From: Pseudomonas sp.
GTDB taxonomy: Bacteria > Pseudomonadota > Gammaproteobacteria > Pseudomonadales > Pseudomonadaceae
Direction: 5' to 3'
Assembly: GCF_028293835.1 (NCBI RefSeq)
Contig: NZ_JAQGNX010000156.1
Span: 1 to 44,268, forward strand
Length of the DNA: 44,268 nt
Below the pieces are notes generated by a model. The model was not told where the DNA came from and did not search any database. It was given only the letters and a program-made list of their open reading frames with translations. Positions 32,459 to 40,461 of the stretch are shown here, one piece after another. Each line of letters opens with the position of its first letter. Within the stretch, counting starts at the first letter, position 1. The translations under genes and the position numbers were made by a program.

Positions 32459-34441
32459 TTAATGGACGGCTTTACTCGGCGCCGTTGGGTCTGCCGGTAA
32501 CGTGAAAGTACGCAAATCGATGGTCGGTGCAGCATCGCCGCCGAGCCGATGATCGAGAATCAACAGCTTGGCGTGGGTCAACCCCTGGCTCAGTTGCGTC
32601 AAGTATTGCTCGAGCAAAAACGCCTTGCCGGCCTGGTCATACGCCTTGCGCTCGGCACTGAAGCGCAGATCTGCGCCTTGGGCCGTCGCCAATACTTCAC
32701 GGGCACCTGCCGAAGCGTTATCGGTTACCACGCTGGCGTTCAGTTCGGCGAGGTTAGACTGTTCGCTGGCGGCGCCGCGCTCCCGAGAGATCAATGCCTG
32801 GGCACCAATCTGCGCCGCCTGCACCGCGTGATAAGCGTTGGCTGCCCCCGCAGGCGGGTGAATCGACTCGACGACGGTGGCGAGGATTTCTACCCCGCTG
32901 TCGAGTTTCTTCAGATCGGCCTGCACGGCGTTACCGATGTCGGCTGACAGCGCTGCTCGTTGTTCACCGAGCAACTCATCAAGGGTTCGAGAGGCAAAAT
33001 CGTGCACCAGGATTCGGCTCGCGGTGCTGCGGATCAGCGTCGGGATGTCGGCAGTATTATAAGTCGCCGCCATTGCAGCCTGATCAGTCAAGCCAATGCG
33101 ATAGACGAACCGCACGTCCATATTAACGATCTGAAAGCTCTGCTTTTGCGCAGAAGGCTTGTCGCCTGCGCTACTGGCGATCACTTGAGATTTGTCGTTG
33201 ATATGGGTGGCATCCCATAGACGATTGGCGCTAAGCGGCGCCGGACCTTCAGCGGGTTCGAGAACCTGTTCAACCGCGTTGGACTCCGAAACACTGGTGG
33301 CGAGCTCGTGCACCACGCCATTTTCCACGGCCAACATACGCCCGAAAGGCCAAGGCAACCCCCCGTGCAAACCGGGACCGTAAACCTGTACCGGCTTGCC
33401 GAAGCGCTCGTAGATACCACGGCCCTGCATCGGAATCTCATGCACACCGCTCAGCACCCAACCCAGGCCCAGTACCACCGCCAGCACCGGCAAAAACGCC
33501 TTGCGCATGTAGGTAAACGCCCATATTTGACGCAGGTCTATACCGAATCGGTTGTGCAGTTCATTCTGCAACGCCAATAACGGCTGCGGTGGCCAGCGCA
33601 GCAGACCGGCCATGAAGCTGCTGGCCAACAGCCGCGGTTCGATTCGTTCGCTACGAGGGCTGAACAGCGACATGATCGCCCGCAGGAGAAATTCCAAGGC
33701 CACCAAAACGGGCAACAGCCCGATCAGCACGGCAAGGCGTGCAGGCCAGACGCGATCAGGTGTCGAGAAGAACAGGCACAGCGCGCTGAGCAACAGGCTG
33801 GCAATTGCCACCCGGGTCAGTTGCGCGAGCTGCGCGGCTTCCGGCCATTCAGCCGTCAATTCGTGGGTCAGTTGACGCTCCAGCACCAACAACCCGAAGG
33901 CCATTAACAGGGCAACGGCCCCAACGATACTGCCCATGGGGCCTAGCGCCGAACCGACGAGGCTGAGGTTCCATGCCCACTTAACGACCAACAGTGATAG
34001 CAATGCCCAGCCACCAAGCCAAACAGTCGGCAGCCCGATGTGGGTCAATAGCGATACGCTGCTGCCGCTGACACGACCTAACATTCGGTCATACCAACCG
34101 GGCGGTTGATCAGGATCGAGGGGACCGTCTACCGTTAGCGGTTCGATAATCACCGAGCCGTGAGAAACCGCCAGGGCGTGCGCACGCCAGCGGGCTATCC
34201 AATACGCGGACTGCATTCCCGCGACCAACACCCACAGCGCGGCAGCGTTGTTCATCAGAACCGCAGACCATAAGCTTGCGGGCGAAAACAGCATCGCAAA
34301 CATCGCCAGGACCAAGCCCAACAGTCCCAATCCCGCCAGACCGCAGCCCAGCCGAAGCAACCGACGAGTATGAAACGCGGCCCTTTGAAAACGCGGCAAG
34401 CCATCAAGCCCAGCGTTTTCGCCATCCAGATCAACCCGCAT
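32459..34441 (-). CDS. Large HflK-like SPFH protein with extra polytopic membrane region
   Basis: 660 residues from ATG 34441 (GGAG 5 bases upstream; a GTG two codons earlier overlaps that motif). Ordinary HflK has about 400 residues and one membrane helix. Here an additional N-terminal half, about residues 30-330, carries some six hydrophobic helices (LGLLGLVLAMFAMLF, AAALWVLVAGMQSAYWIA, WLGGWALLSLLVVKWAW, IVGAVALLMAFGLLVL, LLLSALCLFF, LAVLIGLLPVLVALEFLLRA). One more helix (FLPVLAVVLGLGWVLSG) then opens the SPFH part (QGRGIYERFGKPVQVYGPGLHGGLPWPF, VNMDVRFVYRIGL, ESIHPPAGAANAYHAVQAAQ). A coiled coil (about 570-625) follows. First gene of the operon, 56 bp downstream of a Zur-like palindrome. 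Function unknown; presumably it assembles with the two smaller SPFH proteins. Confidence 0.87.
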   Translation of the reverse strand: MRVDLDGENAGLDGLPRFQRAAFHTRRLLRLGCGLAGLGLLGLVLAMFAMLFSPASLWSAVLMNNAAALWVLVAGMQSAYWIARWRAHALAVSHGSVIIEPLTVDGPLDPDQPPGWYDRMLGRVSGSSVSLLTHIGLPTVWLGGWALLSLLVVKWAWNLSLVGSALGPMGSIVGAVALLMAFGLLVLERQLTHELTAEWPEAAQLAQLTRVAIASLLLSALCLFFSTPDRVWPARLAVLIGLLPVLVALEFLLRAIMSLFSPRSERIEPRLLASSFMAGLLRWPPQPLLALQNELHNRFGIDLRQIWAFTYMRKAFLPVLAVVLGLGWVLSGVHEIPMQGRGIYERFGKPVQVYGPGLHGGLPWPFGRMLAVENGVVHELATSVSESNAVEQVLEPAEGPAPLSANRLWDATHINDKSQVIASSAGDKPSAQKQSFQIVNMDVRFVYRIGLTDQAAMAATYNTADIPTLIRSTASRILVHDFASRTLDELLGEQRAALSADIGNAVQADLKKLDSGVEILATVVESIHPPAGAANAYHAVQAAQIGAQALISRERGAASEQSNLAELNASVVTDNASAGAREVLATAQGADLRFSAERKAYDQAGKAFLLEQYLTQLSQGLTHAKLLILDHRLGGDAAPTIDLRTFTLPADPTAPSKAVH

Positions 34442-34496
34442 CGACACTCCAGACCTTACTCATAATGAAGACACCCGTGGGGCATGGCCCAACGAG

Positions 34497-34511
34497 CGTT
34501 ATGATATAACA
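34497..34511. promoter_or_regulatory. Zur box upstream of the SPFH-ATPase operon
   Basis: CGTTATGATATAACA, two mismatches from the TGTTATA-N-TATAACA dyad found upstream of zigA. Its edge is 55 bp upstream of the first SPFH gene. The nearest plus-strand gene starts almost 400 bp away, so the operon is the evident target. Confidence 0.72.
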
Positions 34512-34899
34512 AAGGACGTGAAATTTTTGTTCAGATGTTGCTAAAAATTTCAGCATGGACCTGTATTGATGAAATAGCGGCAGATTTTCTGATTATTAAC
34601 TTCAATTTCACCGCAGGTGTACCGCAGAATATTTGCCGAAATATTAACCTTCTATCCAAATTTCAGTTTAAGGCTATTACAGATCGAACATGCGTTAGCA
34701 CTTCAAGCAGGAAGTCTAATGCTTAGGTCTTTTTTTAACGTAACAAGTCCTACAACAAACTCAGAAAACTCCTAGGCGTTGAAATTGTATTTGGTTACAG
34801 CACACTATGCGCCGTTACAAATCAGTTTCTAAGTGCCTTGCTGCTACAAGTCCGAATGATTACATTCACCGCCTCTATCCAATATACGGCGCCACCAAT
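34512..34899. other. AT-rich stretch without a convincing gene
   Basis: Visibly AT-richer than the flanking genes, with T- and A-runs and no clear stem-loop terminator. A 63-codon frame from 34535 has no ribosome-binding site at proper distance and uncharacteristic codon use, so I do not call it. The composition suggests a regulatory or horizontally acquired segment that continues into the orphan gene at 34900. Confidence 0.5.
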
Positions 34900-35241
34900 A
34901 TGAATAACCATTTGGATTTCCGCGTACCCGTATGCGCGTCAGAAATGAGTAACACGAGCTGCCTGACCATCAATGAGCCTGGCTCGAGCCTTGGATTGTG
35001 CAATCTGCTGGACGTTGTCAGCCACGAAATAAGCCAAGAGGGCGGCAAGCAAATCCATCGCCTTACATTTAAAAGTGGCCAAACGCTATATGTCAAAGCC
35101 GATCCTTGCGCAATTACCATCCGGGGTTCTCGCATCAACTTCAATTCCAACAGCAAGTTTCCATCGACCACTTTCCTCAGCGACCCCGCAATACCTGGCA
35201 GCGTAGAAAGCTGCGATAAGGTCGGCATCAAATCGCAATAG
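34900..35241 (+). CDS. Hypothetical orphan protein in AT-rich DNA
   Basis: 113 residues from ATG 34900 (MNNHLDFRVPVC); the frame is open up to an ATG at 34807, but neither start has a clear ribosome-binding site. No signal peptide or membrane helix. The predicted chain is beta-rich and hydrophilic (KQIHRLTFKSGQTLYVKADPCAITIRGSRINF) with five cysteines. Segments such as DVVSHEISQEGGKQIHRLTF look like real protein, yet no family is recognised. An overlapping minus-strand frame of 118 codons exists and is less protein-like. AT-richness and lack of relatives I know suggest a gene gained by transfer. A palindromic repeat follows. Confidence 0.5.
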   Translation: MNNHLDFRVPVCASEMSNTSCLTINEPGSSLGLCNLLDVVSHEISQEGGKQIHRLTFKSGQTLYVKADPCAITIRGSRINFNSNSKFPSTTFLSDPAIPGSVESCDKVGIKSQ

Positions 35242-35271
35242 CTGGCCCAAGACAGAACCGGTGGGGCTAAT

Positions 35272-35338
35272 TTATTCGCGAAGGCCTTTGCCGGGCCGAG
35301 GTGACTCAGGCAGACCGAGTGATCTTCTTCGCGAATAA
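35272..35338. repeat. Inverted repeat of the TTATTCGCGAAG type
   Basis: TTATTCGCGAAG (35272-35283) and CTTCGCGAATAA (35327-35338) are perfect 12-bp inverted arms around 43 bp. These arms are typical of another Pseudomonas intergenic REP family, different from the GGAGCCAACTTG family elsewhere in the window. Confidence 0.78.
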
Positions 35339-35530
35339 GTGCGCACCGGATCGGTGTATCGCAGCAGGTTATGCATTGTTTGAGAGAGGCTCACCTGCTG
35401 GCGACTTGACCAAGCCTCTATCGGCCGATCATATTACGTACATAATTTTATGTGCAGACGGCTGTCCGAACCTTTTTCCAGACCGTCTACGCTTCCCTCC
35501 ACTGTCGATTCTTTATTCTGGAGTTAACCC

Positions 35531-36931
35531 ATGAGTAACTATGACGTTGTCATCATTGGTGGTGGCCCTGGTGGGTACAACGCCGCCATCCGTGCCGGTC
35601 AGCTGGGATTGAAAGTCGCTTGCGTTGAAGGTGGCGTAACCTTGGGCGGCACCTGCCTGAATGTGGGCTGCATGCCCTCCAAAGCGCTGCTGCATGCGTC
35701 GGAAATGTACGAAGCCGCGGTCGGATCCGAATTTGCAAATCTGGGTATTGAAGTCAAACCCACCCTTAATCTTGCACAAATGATGAAGCAGAAAGACGAG
35801 AGCGTGACGGCCTTAACCAAGGGCATCGAGTTCCTGTTCCGCAAGAACAAGGCTGACTGGATTAAGGGCTGGGGCCGAATCGCCGGGCCGGGAAAAGTGA
35901 TTGTCACCAACAACGAGGGTGTTGAAACCGAACTTCAGGCCAAAGACATCATTATCGCCACAGGATCGGAGCCCATGCCGCTGCCGGGTGTCGAAATCGA
36001 TAACAAGCGCATCCTTGACTCCACGGGGGCCTTGTCACTGCCCGAAGTGCCTAAGCACCTGGTAGTGATTGGCGCCGGGGTCATCGGCCTGGAACTGGGT
36101 TCGGTCTGGCGTCGGCTGGGCAGCCAAGTGACGGTGGTGGAATACCTCGACCGAATTTGCCCCGGTGCCGATTTGGAAGCAGGTAAAACCTTGCAGCGCT
36201 CCCTGGCCAAACAAGGCATCACTTTCAAGCTTGGCTGCAAAGTCGTGCAGGCCACGTCTTCGGGCACTGGCGTGCAGCTTAGTGTCGAGCCCGCCGCGGG
36301 CGGTGAAGCCGAATTGATCGAAGCTGATTACGTACTGGTCAGTATCGGTCGTCGGCCTTTCACCAAAGGGCTAGGGTTGGAGAGTGTCGGCCTGGCGACC
36401 GATAATCGCGGCATGCTGGAAAACAAACAGCATCGCACCTCAGCCGCAGGCATATGGGTGATCGGTGATGTTACCTCCGGGCCGATGTTGGCGCATAAAG
36501 CGGAAGACGAAGCAATCGCTTGCCTCGAGCAAATCGTTGGCAAGGCCAGCGAGGTCAATTACAACCTGATCCCCAGCGTGATCTACACCCGCCCGGAGCT
36601 GGCGAGCGTCGGTCAGACCGAAGAGCAATTAAAGAGCGCAGGACGGGCCTACAAGGTCGGGAAATTCCCGTTTAGCGCCAACAGCCGCGCCAGGATCAAC
36701 CATGAAACCGAAGGCTTCGCCAAAGTACTGGCCGACGAACGCACCGATGAAATCCTGGGGGTTCACTTGGTTGGCCCGAGCGTCAGCGAAATGATTGGCG
36801 AATATTGCGTTGCGATGGAGTTCTCGGCATCGGCCGAAGACATAGCGATGACCTGCCATCCCCACCCGACTCGCTCCGAAGCGTTGCGCCAAGCGGCGAT
36901 GAACGTCGCGGGCATGGCCATGCAAGCCTGA
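35531..36931 (+). CDS. lpd3: Dihydrolipoyl dehydrogenase, Lpd3 type
   Basis: 466 residues. FAD-dependent E3 enzyme that reoxidises dihydrolipoamide of 2-oxoacid dehydrogenases or the glycine cleavage system with NAD. FAD-binding GGGPGGYNAAIRAGQLG (about 10-26), the redox disulfide C42-x4-C47 in GGTCLNVGCMPSK, NAD-binding GAGVIGLELGSVWRRLG (about 182-198), GDVTSGPMLAHKAEDE, and the C-terminal active-site His-Glu in HPHPTRSEAL. The sequence follows my recollection of P. aeruginosa Lpd3 (PA4829) more closely than LpdG or LpdV. There is no dehydrogenase or lipoyl-protein gene beside it, so the partner complex is unknown. GGAG 7 bases before the ATG. Monocistronic in appearance. Confidence 0.92.
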   Translation: MSNYDVVIIGGGPGGYNAAIRAGQLGLKVACVEGGVTLGGTCLNVGCMPSKALLHASEMYEAAVGSEFANLGIEVKPTLNLAQMMKQKDESVTALTKGIEFLFRKNKADWIKGWGRIAGPGKVIVTNNEGVETELQAKDIIIATGSEPMPLPGVEIDNKRILDSTGALSLPEVPKHLVVIGAGVIGLELGSVWRRLGSQVTVVEYLDRICPGADLEAGKTLQRSLAKQGITFKLGCKVVQATSSGTGVQLSVEPAAGGEAELIEADYVLVSIGRRPFTKGLGLESVGLATDNRGMLENKQHRTSAAGIWVIGDVTSGPMLAHKAEDEAIACLEQIVGKASEVNYNLIPSVIYTRPELASVGQTEEQLKSAGRAYKVGKFPFSANSRARINHETEGFAKVLADERTDEILGVHLVGPSVSEMIGEYCVAMEFSASAEDIAMTCHPHPTRSEALRQAAMNVAGMAMQA

Positions 36932-37127
36932 CCCTGCAGCCACACCGCAGAGGCCAAATAGCGGTTTTCCCCACAGCCCACTGTCATTTTTTTTACGCCC
37001 CGTAGCGAACGGGTCATCAACTTTGTTATCTAGTGGTGGGTAGTTGTATGCGCCTGGGGCTTGATCGGGCGCATTCCCCACGCTCATGTGCAGGGCAGCA
37101 CGGTATTAATTTTGAGGCTTCACCGTT

Positions 37128-38747
37128 ATGAATCGCAGGAATCTACTGAAAGCATCGTTAGCGCTCGCGGCCTACACTGGCTTGCCCGCATCCGGACTAT
37201 TCGCAACTCGGGCTTTCGCAGCCACGGCTGATGGCGACGTCGAGCATTTCGATTTTACAGGCCTGCAAGCCAACGCCAAACAACTGGCCAGTACGCCCTT
37301 CGTTGATACCAATGAACAGCTGCCGCCAACGCTGGCGAATTTAGAGCCGCTAAAATTCAACGCCATTCAGTACGACCCGGCCCATTCACTGTGGGGCGAC
37401 AATAAGGGTCAACTGGACGTGCAGTTTTTCCATGTCGGTATGGGCTTTAAACAACCTATCCGTATGTACAGCGTCGACCCACAGAGCGGTCAGTCGCGCG
37501 AAGTGCACTTCCGGCCCGATCTGTATAACTATGACAAAAGCGGCGTAGATAAATCCCAGCTCAAAGGCGACTTGGGCTTCGCCGGGTTCAAGTTGTTTAA
37601 AGCACCGGAAATCGCCACTCACGACATCCTGTCCTTTCTGGGCGCCAGCTACTTCCGGGCCGTCGACAGTTCCGGGCAATACGGCCTCTCTGCACGGGGC
37701 CTGGCGATCGACACCTATGCCAAGGGCCGGGAAGAGTTTCCCAATTTCACCAAGTTCTGGTTTGAAGCGCCGACCAAAGACAACACGCGCTTCGTCGTGT
37801 ATGCCTTGCTCGATTCTCCCAGCGCGACCGGCGCGTACCGTTTCGATATCGACTGTCAGGCCAATCAAGTGGTCATGGCCATCGACGCCCACATCAATGC
37901 CCGCAAAGACATTGAGCAACTGGGCATATCGACCATGACCAGCATGTTCAGCTGCGGCACTTACGAGCGGCGTATGTGTGACACCATTCACCCGGAGATT
38001 CACGACTCCGACCGTTTGGCCATGTGGCGCGGTAATGGTGAGTGGATCTGTCGCCCGCTGAATAACCCGGCCAAGCTGCAATTCAACGCCTTCGCTGACA
38101 AAGATCCCAAGGGGTTTGGTCTGGTCCAGACCGACCATGATTTTTCCAGCTATCAGGACACGGTCGATTGGTATAACCAGCGCCCGAGCTTGTGGGTCGA
38201 GCCCACCACGCCGTGGGGCGAAGGTTCGGTCAACCTGCTGGAGCTGTCCACTACCGGCGAGACCCTGGATAACATCGTTGCGTTCTGGACACCCAAAGCG
38301 CCGGTCACTGCGGGCACTTCACTGAACTTTGGCTACAAACTGTACTGGAGTGCACAACCCCCGGTTGGAACGCCGCTGGCCCGCGTGCACGCTACTCGCT
38401 CAGGCATGGGCGGGTTTCTCGAGGGCTGGGCGCCAGGCGAACATTACCCGGAAGTCTGGGCTCGTCGCTTTGCCGTAGATTTCACTGGTGGGGGCCTCGA
38501 TCGGCTACCAGACGGCACCGTTATCGAACCGGTGGTGACTGTCTCTGGCGGCACGGTGAAAGATTTCAACGTATTGGTGATTTCAGACATCAAAGGCTGT
38601 CGCGTAACTTTTGACTGGTACCCCAACAGCGACTCGGTCGACCCCGTAGAACTGCGTCTGTTCATTCGCACCCAGGACAGAACATTGAGTGAAACCTGGC
38701 TGTTCCAGTACTTCCCGCCAGCACCCGAAAAACGCCGTTATAGCTGA
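37128..38747 (+). CDS. opgD: Periplasmic glucan biosynthesis protein D (OpgD/MdoD)
   Basis: 539 residues. It trims and shapes osmoregulated periplasmic beta-1,2-glucans; E. coli OpgD has been shown to be a beta-1,2-glucanase. The leader [19 protein letters not shown] is a twin-arginine signal (RRNLLK), cleavage near ATRAFA (residue 31), as known for OpgD but not OpgG. The OpgG/OpgD fold then follows: [105 protein letters not shown]. It stands alone, without opgG or opgH, as is usual for opgD. GAGG is 10 bases before the ATG. A strong stem-loop terminator lies 20 bp downstream. Confidence 0.95.
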   Translation: MNRRNLLKASLALAAYTGLPASGLFATRAFAATADGDVEHFDFTGLQANAKQLASTPFVDTNEQLPPTLANLEPLKFNAIQYDPAHSLWGDNKGQLDVQFFHVGMGFKQPIRMYSVDPQSGQSREVHFRPDLYNYDKSGVDKSQLKGDLGFAGFKLFKAPEIATHDILSFLGASYFRAVDSSGQYGLSARGLAIDTYAKGREEFPNFTKFWFEAPTKDNTRFVVYALLDSPSATGAYRFDIDCQANQVVMAIDAHINARKDIEQLGISTMTSMFSCGTYERRMCDTIHPEIHDSDRLAMWRGNGEWICRPLNNPAKLQFNAFADKDPKGFGLVQTDHDFSSYQDTVDWYNQRPSLWVEPTTPWGEGSVNLLELSTTGETLDNIVAFWTPKAPVTAGTSLNFGYKLYWSAQPPVGTPLARVHATRSGMGGFLEGWAPGEHYPEVWARRFAVDFTGGGLDRLPDGTVIEPVVTVSGGTVKDFNVLVISDIKGCRVTFDWYPNSDSVDPVELRLFIRTQDRTLSETWLFQYFPPAPEKRRYS

Positions 38748-38766
38748 AAACTACTGCGGTTATTTG

Positions 38767-38798
38767 ATCGGCTGACGCCTCAAACGTCAGCCGATTTT
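38767..38798 (+). terminator. Terminator after opgD
   Basis: ATCGGCTGACG-CCTCAAA-CGTCAGCCGAT, an 11-bp perfect stem followed by TTT. It also overlaps the stop end of a small minus-strand frame. Confidence 0.8.
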
Positions 38799-38993
38799 AC
38801 ATATGTGTAACGTCCACGAGTCATAGGTTGAATGCATTAGCAGCCCAAAGATGTACAAATAATTCGCGTCAATTTTATGTCTGTCGTTAACTATCAACCA
38901 CTTAAGACGAGCGAATTGGTCCGCTCGGGCATCAGCGCTAAAAAATTGACGATTTAATTTGACAGCGCCTTCAAGTGACGTTGATATATCCAT
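38787..38993 (-). CDS. Possible small protein with strong ribosome-binding site
   Basis: 68 residues, starting MDISTSLEGAVKLNRQFFSA. A near-consensus GGAGGAG lies 7 bases before the ATG, which is the main evidence. The chain is partly hydrophilic (DARADQFARLKWLIVNDRHKID) and ends in a hydrophobic, aromatic stretch. The last bases run into the opgD terminator stem. The DNA is AT-rich. No family is recognised; it could be a real small protein or a remnant. It is divergent from the exopolysaccharide genes. Confidence 0.42.
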   Translation of the reverse strand: MDISTSLEGAVKLNRQFFSADARADQFARLKWLIVNDRHKIDANYLYIFGLLMHSTYDSWTLHICKIG

Positions 38994-39143
38994 ATCGACT
39001 CCTCCAAAGCACCTCGTTTAATGCGCTCGCAGATTCCCTCGACTCTACGACGTGCGGTAGCTATGCCTACGCTTCGTTGGTCAGCGCCGCCTACTTCCTT
39101 ACTGATAGTTCTTACTTCCTACGCCTGAGAGGCTGCAAACATA

Positions 39144-40451
39144 ATGTCCAAATCCGCTCTCAGTTCGACTGAACGGCCGTCGATCCTGACGTTTAATAAA
39201 TCGACCTTAATCGTGTGGGTAGCAATCAGCGTGATCGTCAGCGAGACCTTCGCCGGCGCCTTACGCTACTACTTCGATCAAGTGGGGGTTTCGCCGCTGT
39301 TGTACCTGCCAAAATTCGCCTGCTTGCTGTTCTTTACCCTGGAGCTGCTCCGGTACAAGGCGACTCGTATTCTCTGGATGAGCTTGCTGCTGCTCATGCT
39401 CTCAATCGCTCTGGCCATGCTGCACGGCGCCAGTGTGACCAACGTTGCGTTTAGTCTGTATAACTTCAGCCCACTGTTGTTCGGCGCGGTGTGCAGCGAA
39501 CACATTCTGTATCGCAAACAGCTGTTAGGTCGGGTCATCGTTGTGTGCATGGCCGCTTCCGTGATGGGATTGTTGCTGGACAAATTCACCACCGTTCCCT
39601 GGAAAGGCTACAGCTACATGCTGGGGAACACTGAGCTGGCGGGCAACACCGCCTGGGCCGCTGACGAATTCGACCGGCTCGCCGGCTTTACCCGCGTTTC
39701 CAACGCGCTGTCTACTTTGCTTGCGGTCTACAGCCTGTACATGGCGATGTTTACCCGCTCACGAGTCATGATTTGCATCATTGCCGCCGTGGGTTTCTGC
39801 ACCATTGTGCTAACCACCAGTAAAGCACCGGCCGCCGCCTTTGCCATCACACTCGGCGTCATGGCGCTCTCGCGTCTGCGCTGGACCAGTTCCTCGGTGT
39901 TCGTTGTAATCGTTGCGATTGGGTTGTTGCTGCCCATCATTGGCGTGTCGTTCGACTTCGACCCCGCCAAGATCACCAGCGGCGAGTCCTCGCTGATGTC
40001 GCTCTACGACCGCTTGATCAATACTTGGCCGAACGTTGCGCAGTTCCTGTATCACCAGGGCTGGAGCCTGACGGGGGCCGGTGTGGGCATGTTCGGCAGC
40101 AGCCAAATCATGTTCCCCGTCCCAGGTGCAGCGATATTGTCCGGCTCGGACAGCAGCGTCATGTACCTATGGGGAACGTTCGGCATCATCGGAATCGGAC
40201 TGTACATCCTGCAAATTCCTATGTTTTTCATATTGCGCGACCGTCCCTCGCGCATGGATAACGCGTTGCTCGCTATTAGCGTGTTCATCTGTGTGACCAG
40301 TTGGACCACCGACATGTTCGAAATCACTCTCTCGAACCTGTTAATGGGCATCGCCATCGGGCGAGCGCTTGCAGGCTCCCCCAGCGCCGCCGCAGTGACG
40401 ACAAAAGCCCAGGGATTGGGTGAACTTTCTGTACTGCCCGAACTGCGGTGA
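39144..40451 (+). CDS. O-antigen ligase/polymerase-like membrane protein (PslJ/Wzy type)
   Basis: 435 residues with about ten to eleven transmembrane helices (STLIVWVAISVIVSETFAG, LLYLPKFACLLFFTLELL, RILWMSLLLLMLSIALAML, LLAVYSLYMAMF, VMICIIAAVGFCTIVLTTS, SVFVVIVAIGLLLPIIGV and others). A larger loop near 265-320 contains LYDRLINTWPNVAQFLYHQG and WSLTGAGVGMFGSSQ, the loop style of the Wzy_C/WaaL family that joins or polymerises glycan repeats on the periplasmic face. The next two genes (PslG-like glycosidase and an acyltransferase) match the PslJ, PslG and PslL functions of Psl exopolysaccharide, but no glycosyltransferase gene is in the window. GAGAGG is about 11 bases before the ATG. Ligase versus polymerase cannot be told. 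Confidence 0.8.
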   Translation: MSKSALSSTERPSILTFNKSTLIVWVAISVIVSETFAGALRYYFDQVGVSPLLYLPKFACLLFFTLELLRYKATRILWMSLLLLMLSIALAMLHGASVTNVAFSLYNFSPLLFGAVCSEHILYRKQLLGRVIVVCMAASVMGLLLDKFTTVPWKGYSYMLGNTELAGNTAWAADEFDRLAGFTRVSNALSTLLAVYSLYMAMFTRSRVMICIIAAVGFCTIVLTTSKAPAAAFAITLGVMALSRLRWTSSSVFVVIVAIGLLLPIIGVSFDFDPAKITSGESSLMSLYDRLINTWPNVAQFLYHQGWSLTGAGVGMFGSSQIMFPVPGAAILSGSDSSVMYLWGTFGIIGIGLYILQIPMFFILRDRPSRMDNALLAISVFICVTSWTTDMFEITLSNLLMGIAIGRALAGSPSAAAVTTKAQGLGELSVLPELR

Positions 40452-40461
40452 GACTATGCAT

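Noticed and set aside
34535..34726. A 63-codon plus-strand frame in the AT-rich region
   Set aside because: No ribosome-binding site at usable distance, unusual codon use, and no family resemblance.
34875..35231. Minus-strand 118-codon frame overlapping the orphan gene
   Set aside because: Less protein-like and no ribosome-binding site; the plus-strand frame was preferred, with low confidence.
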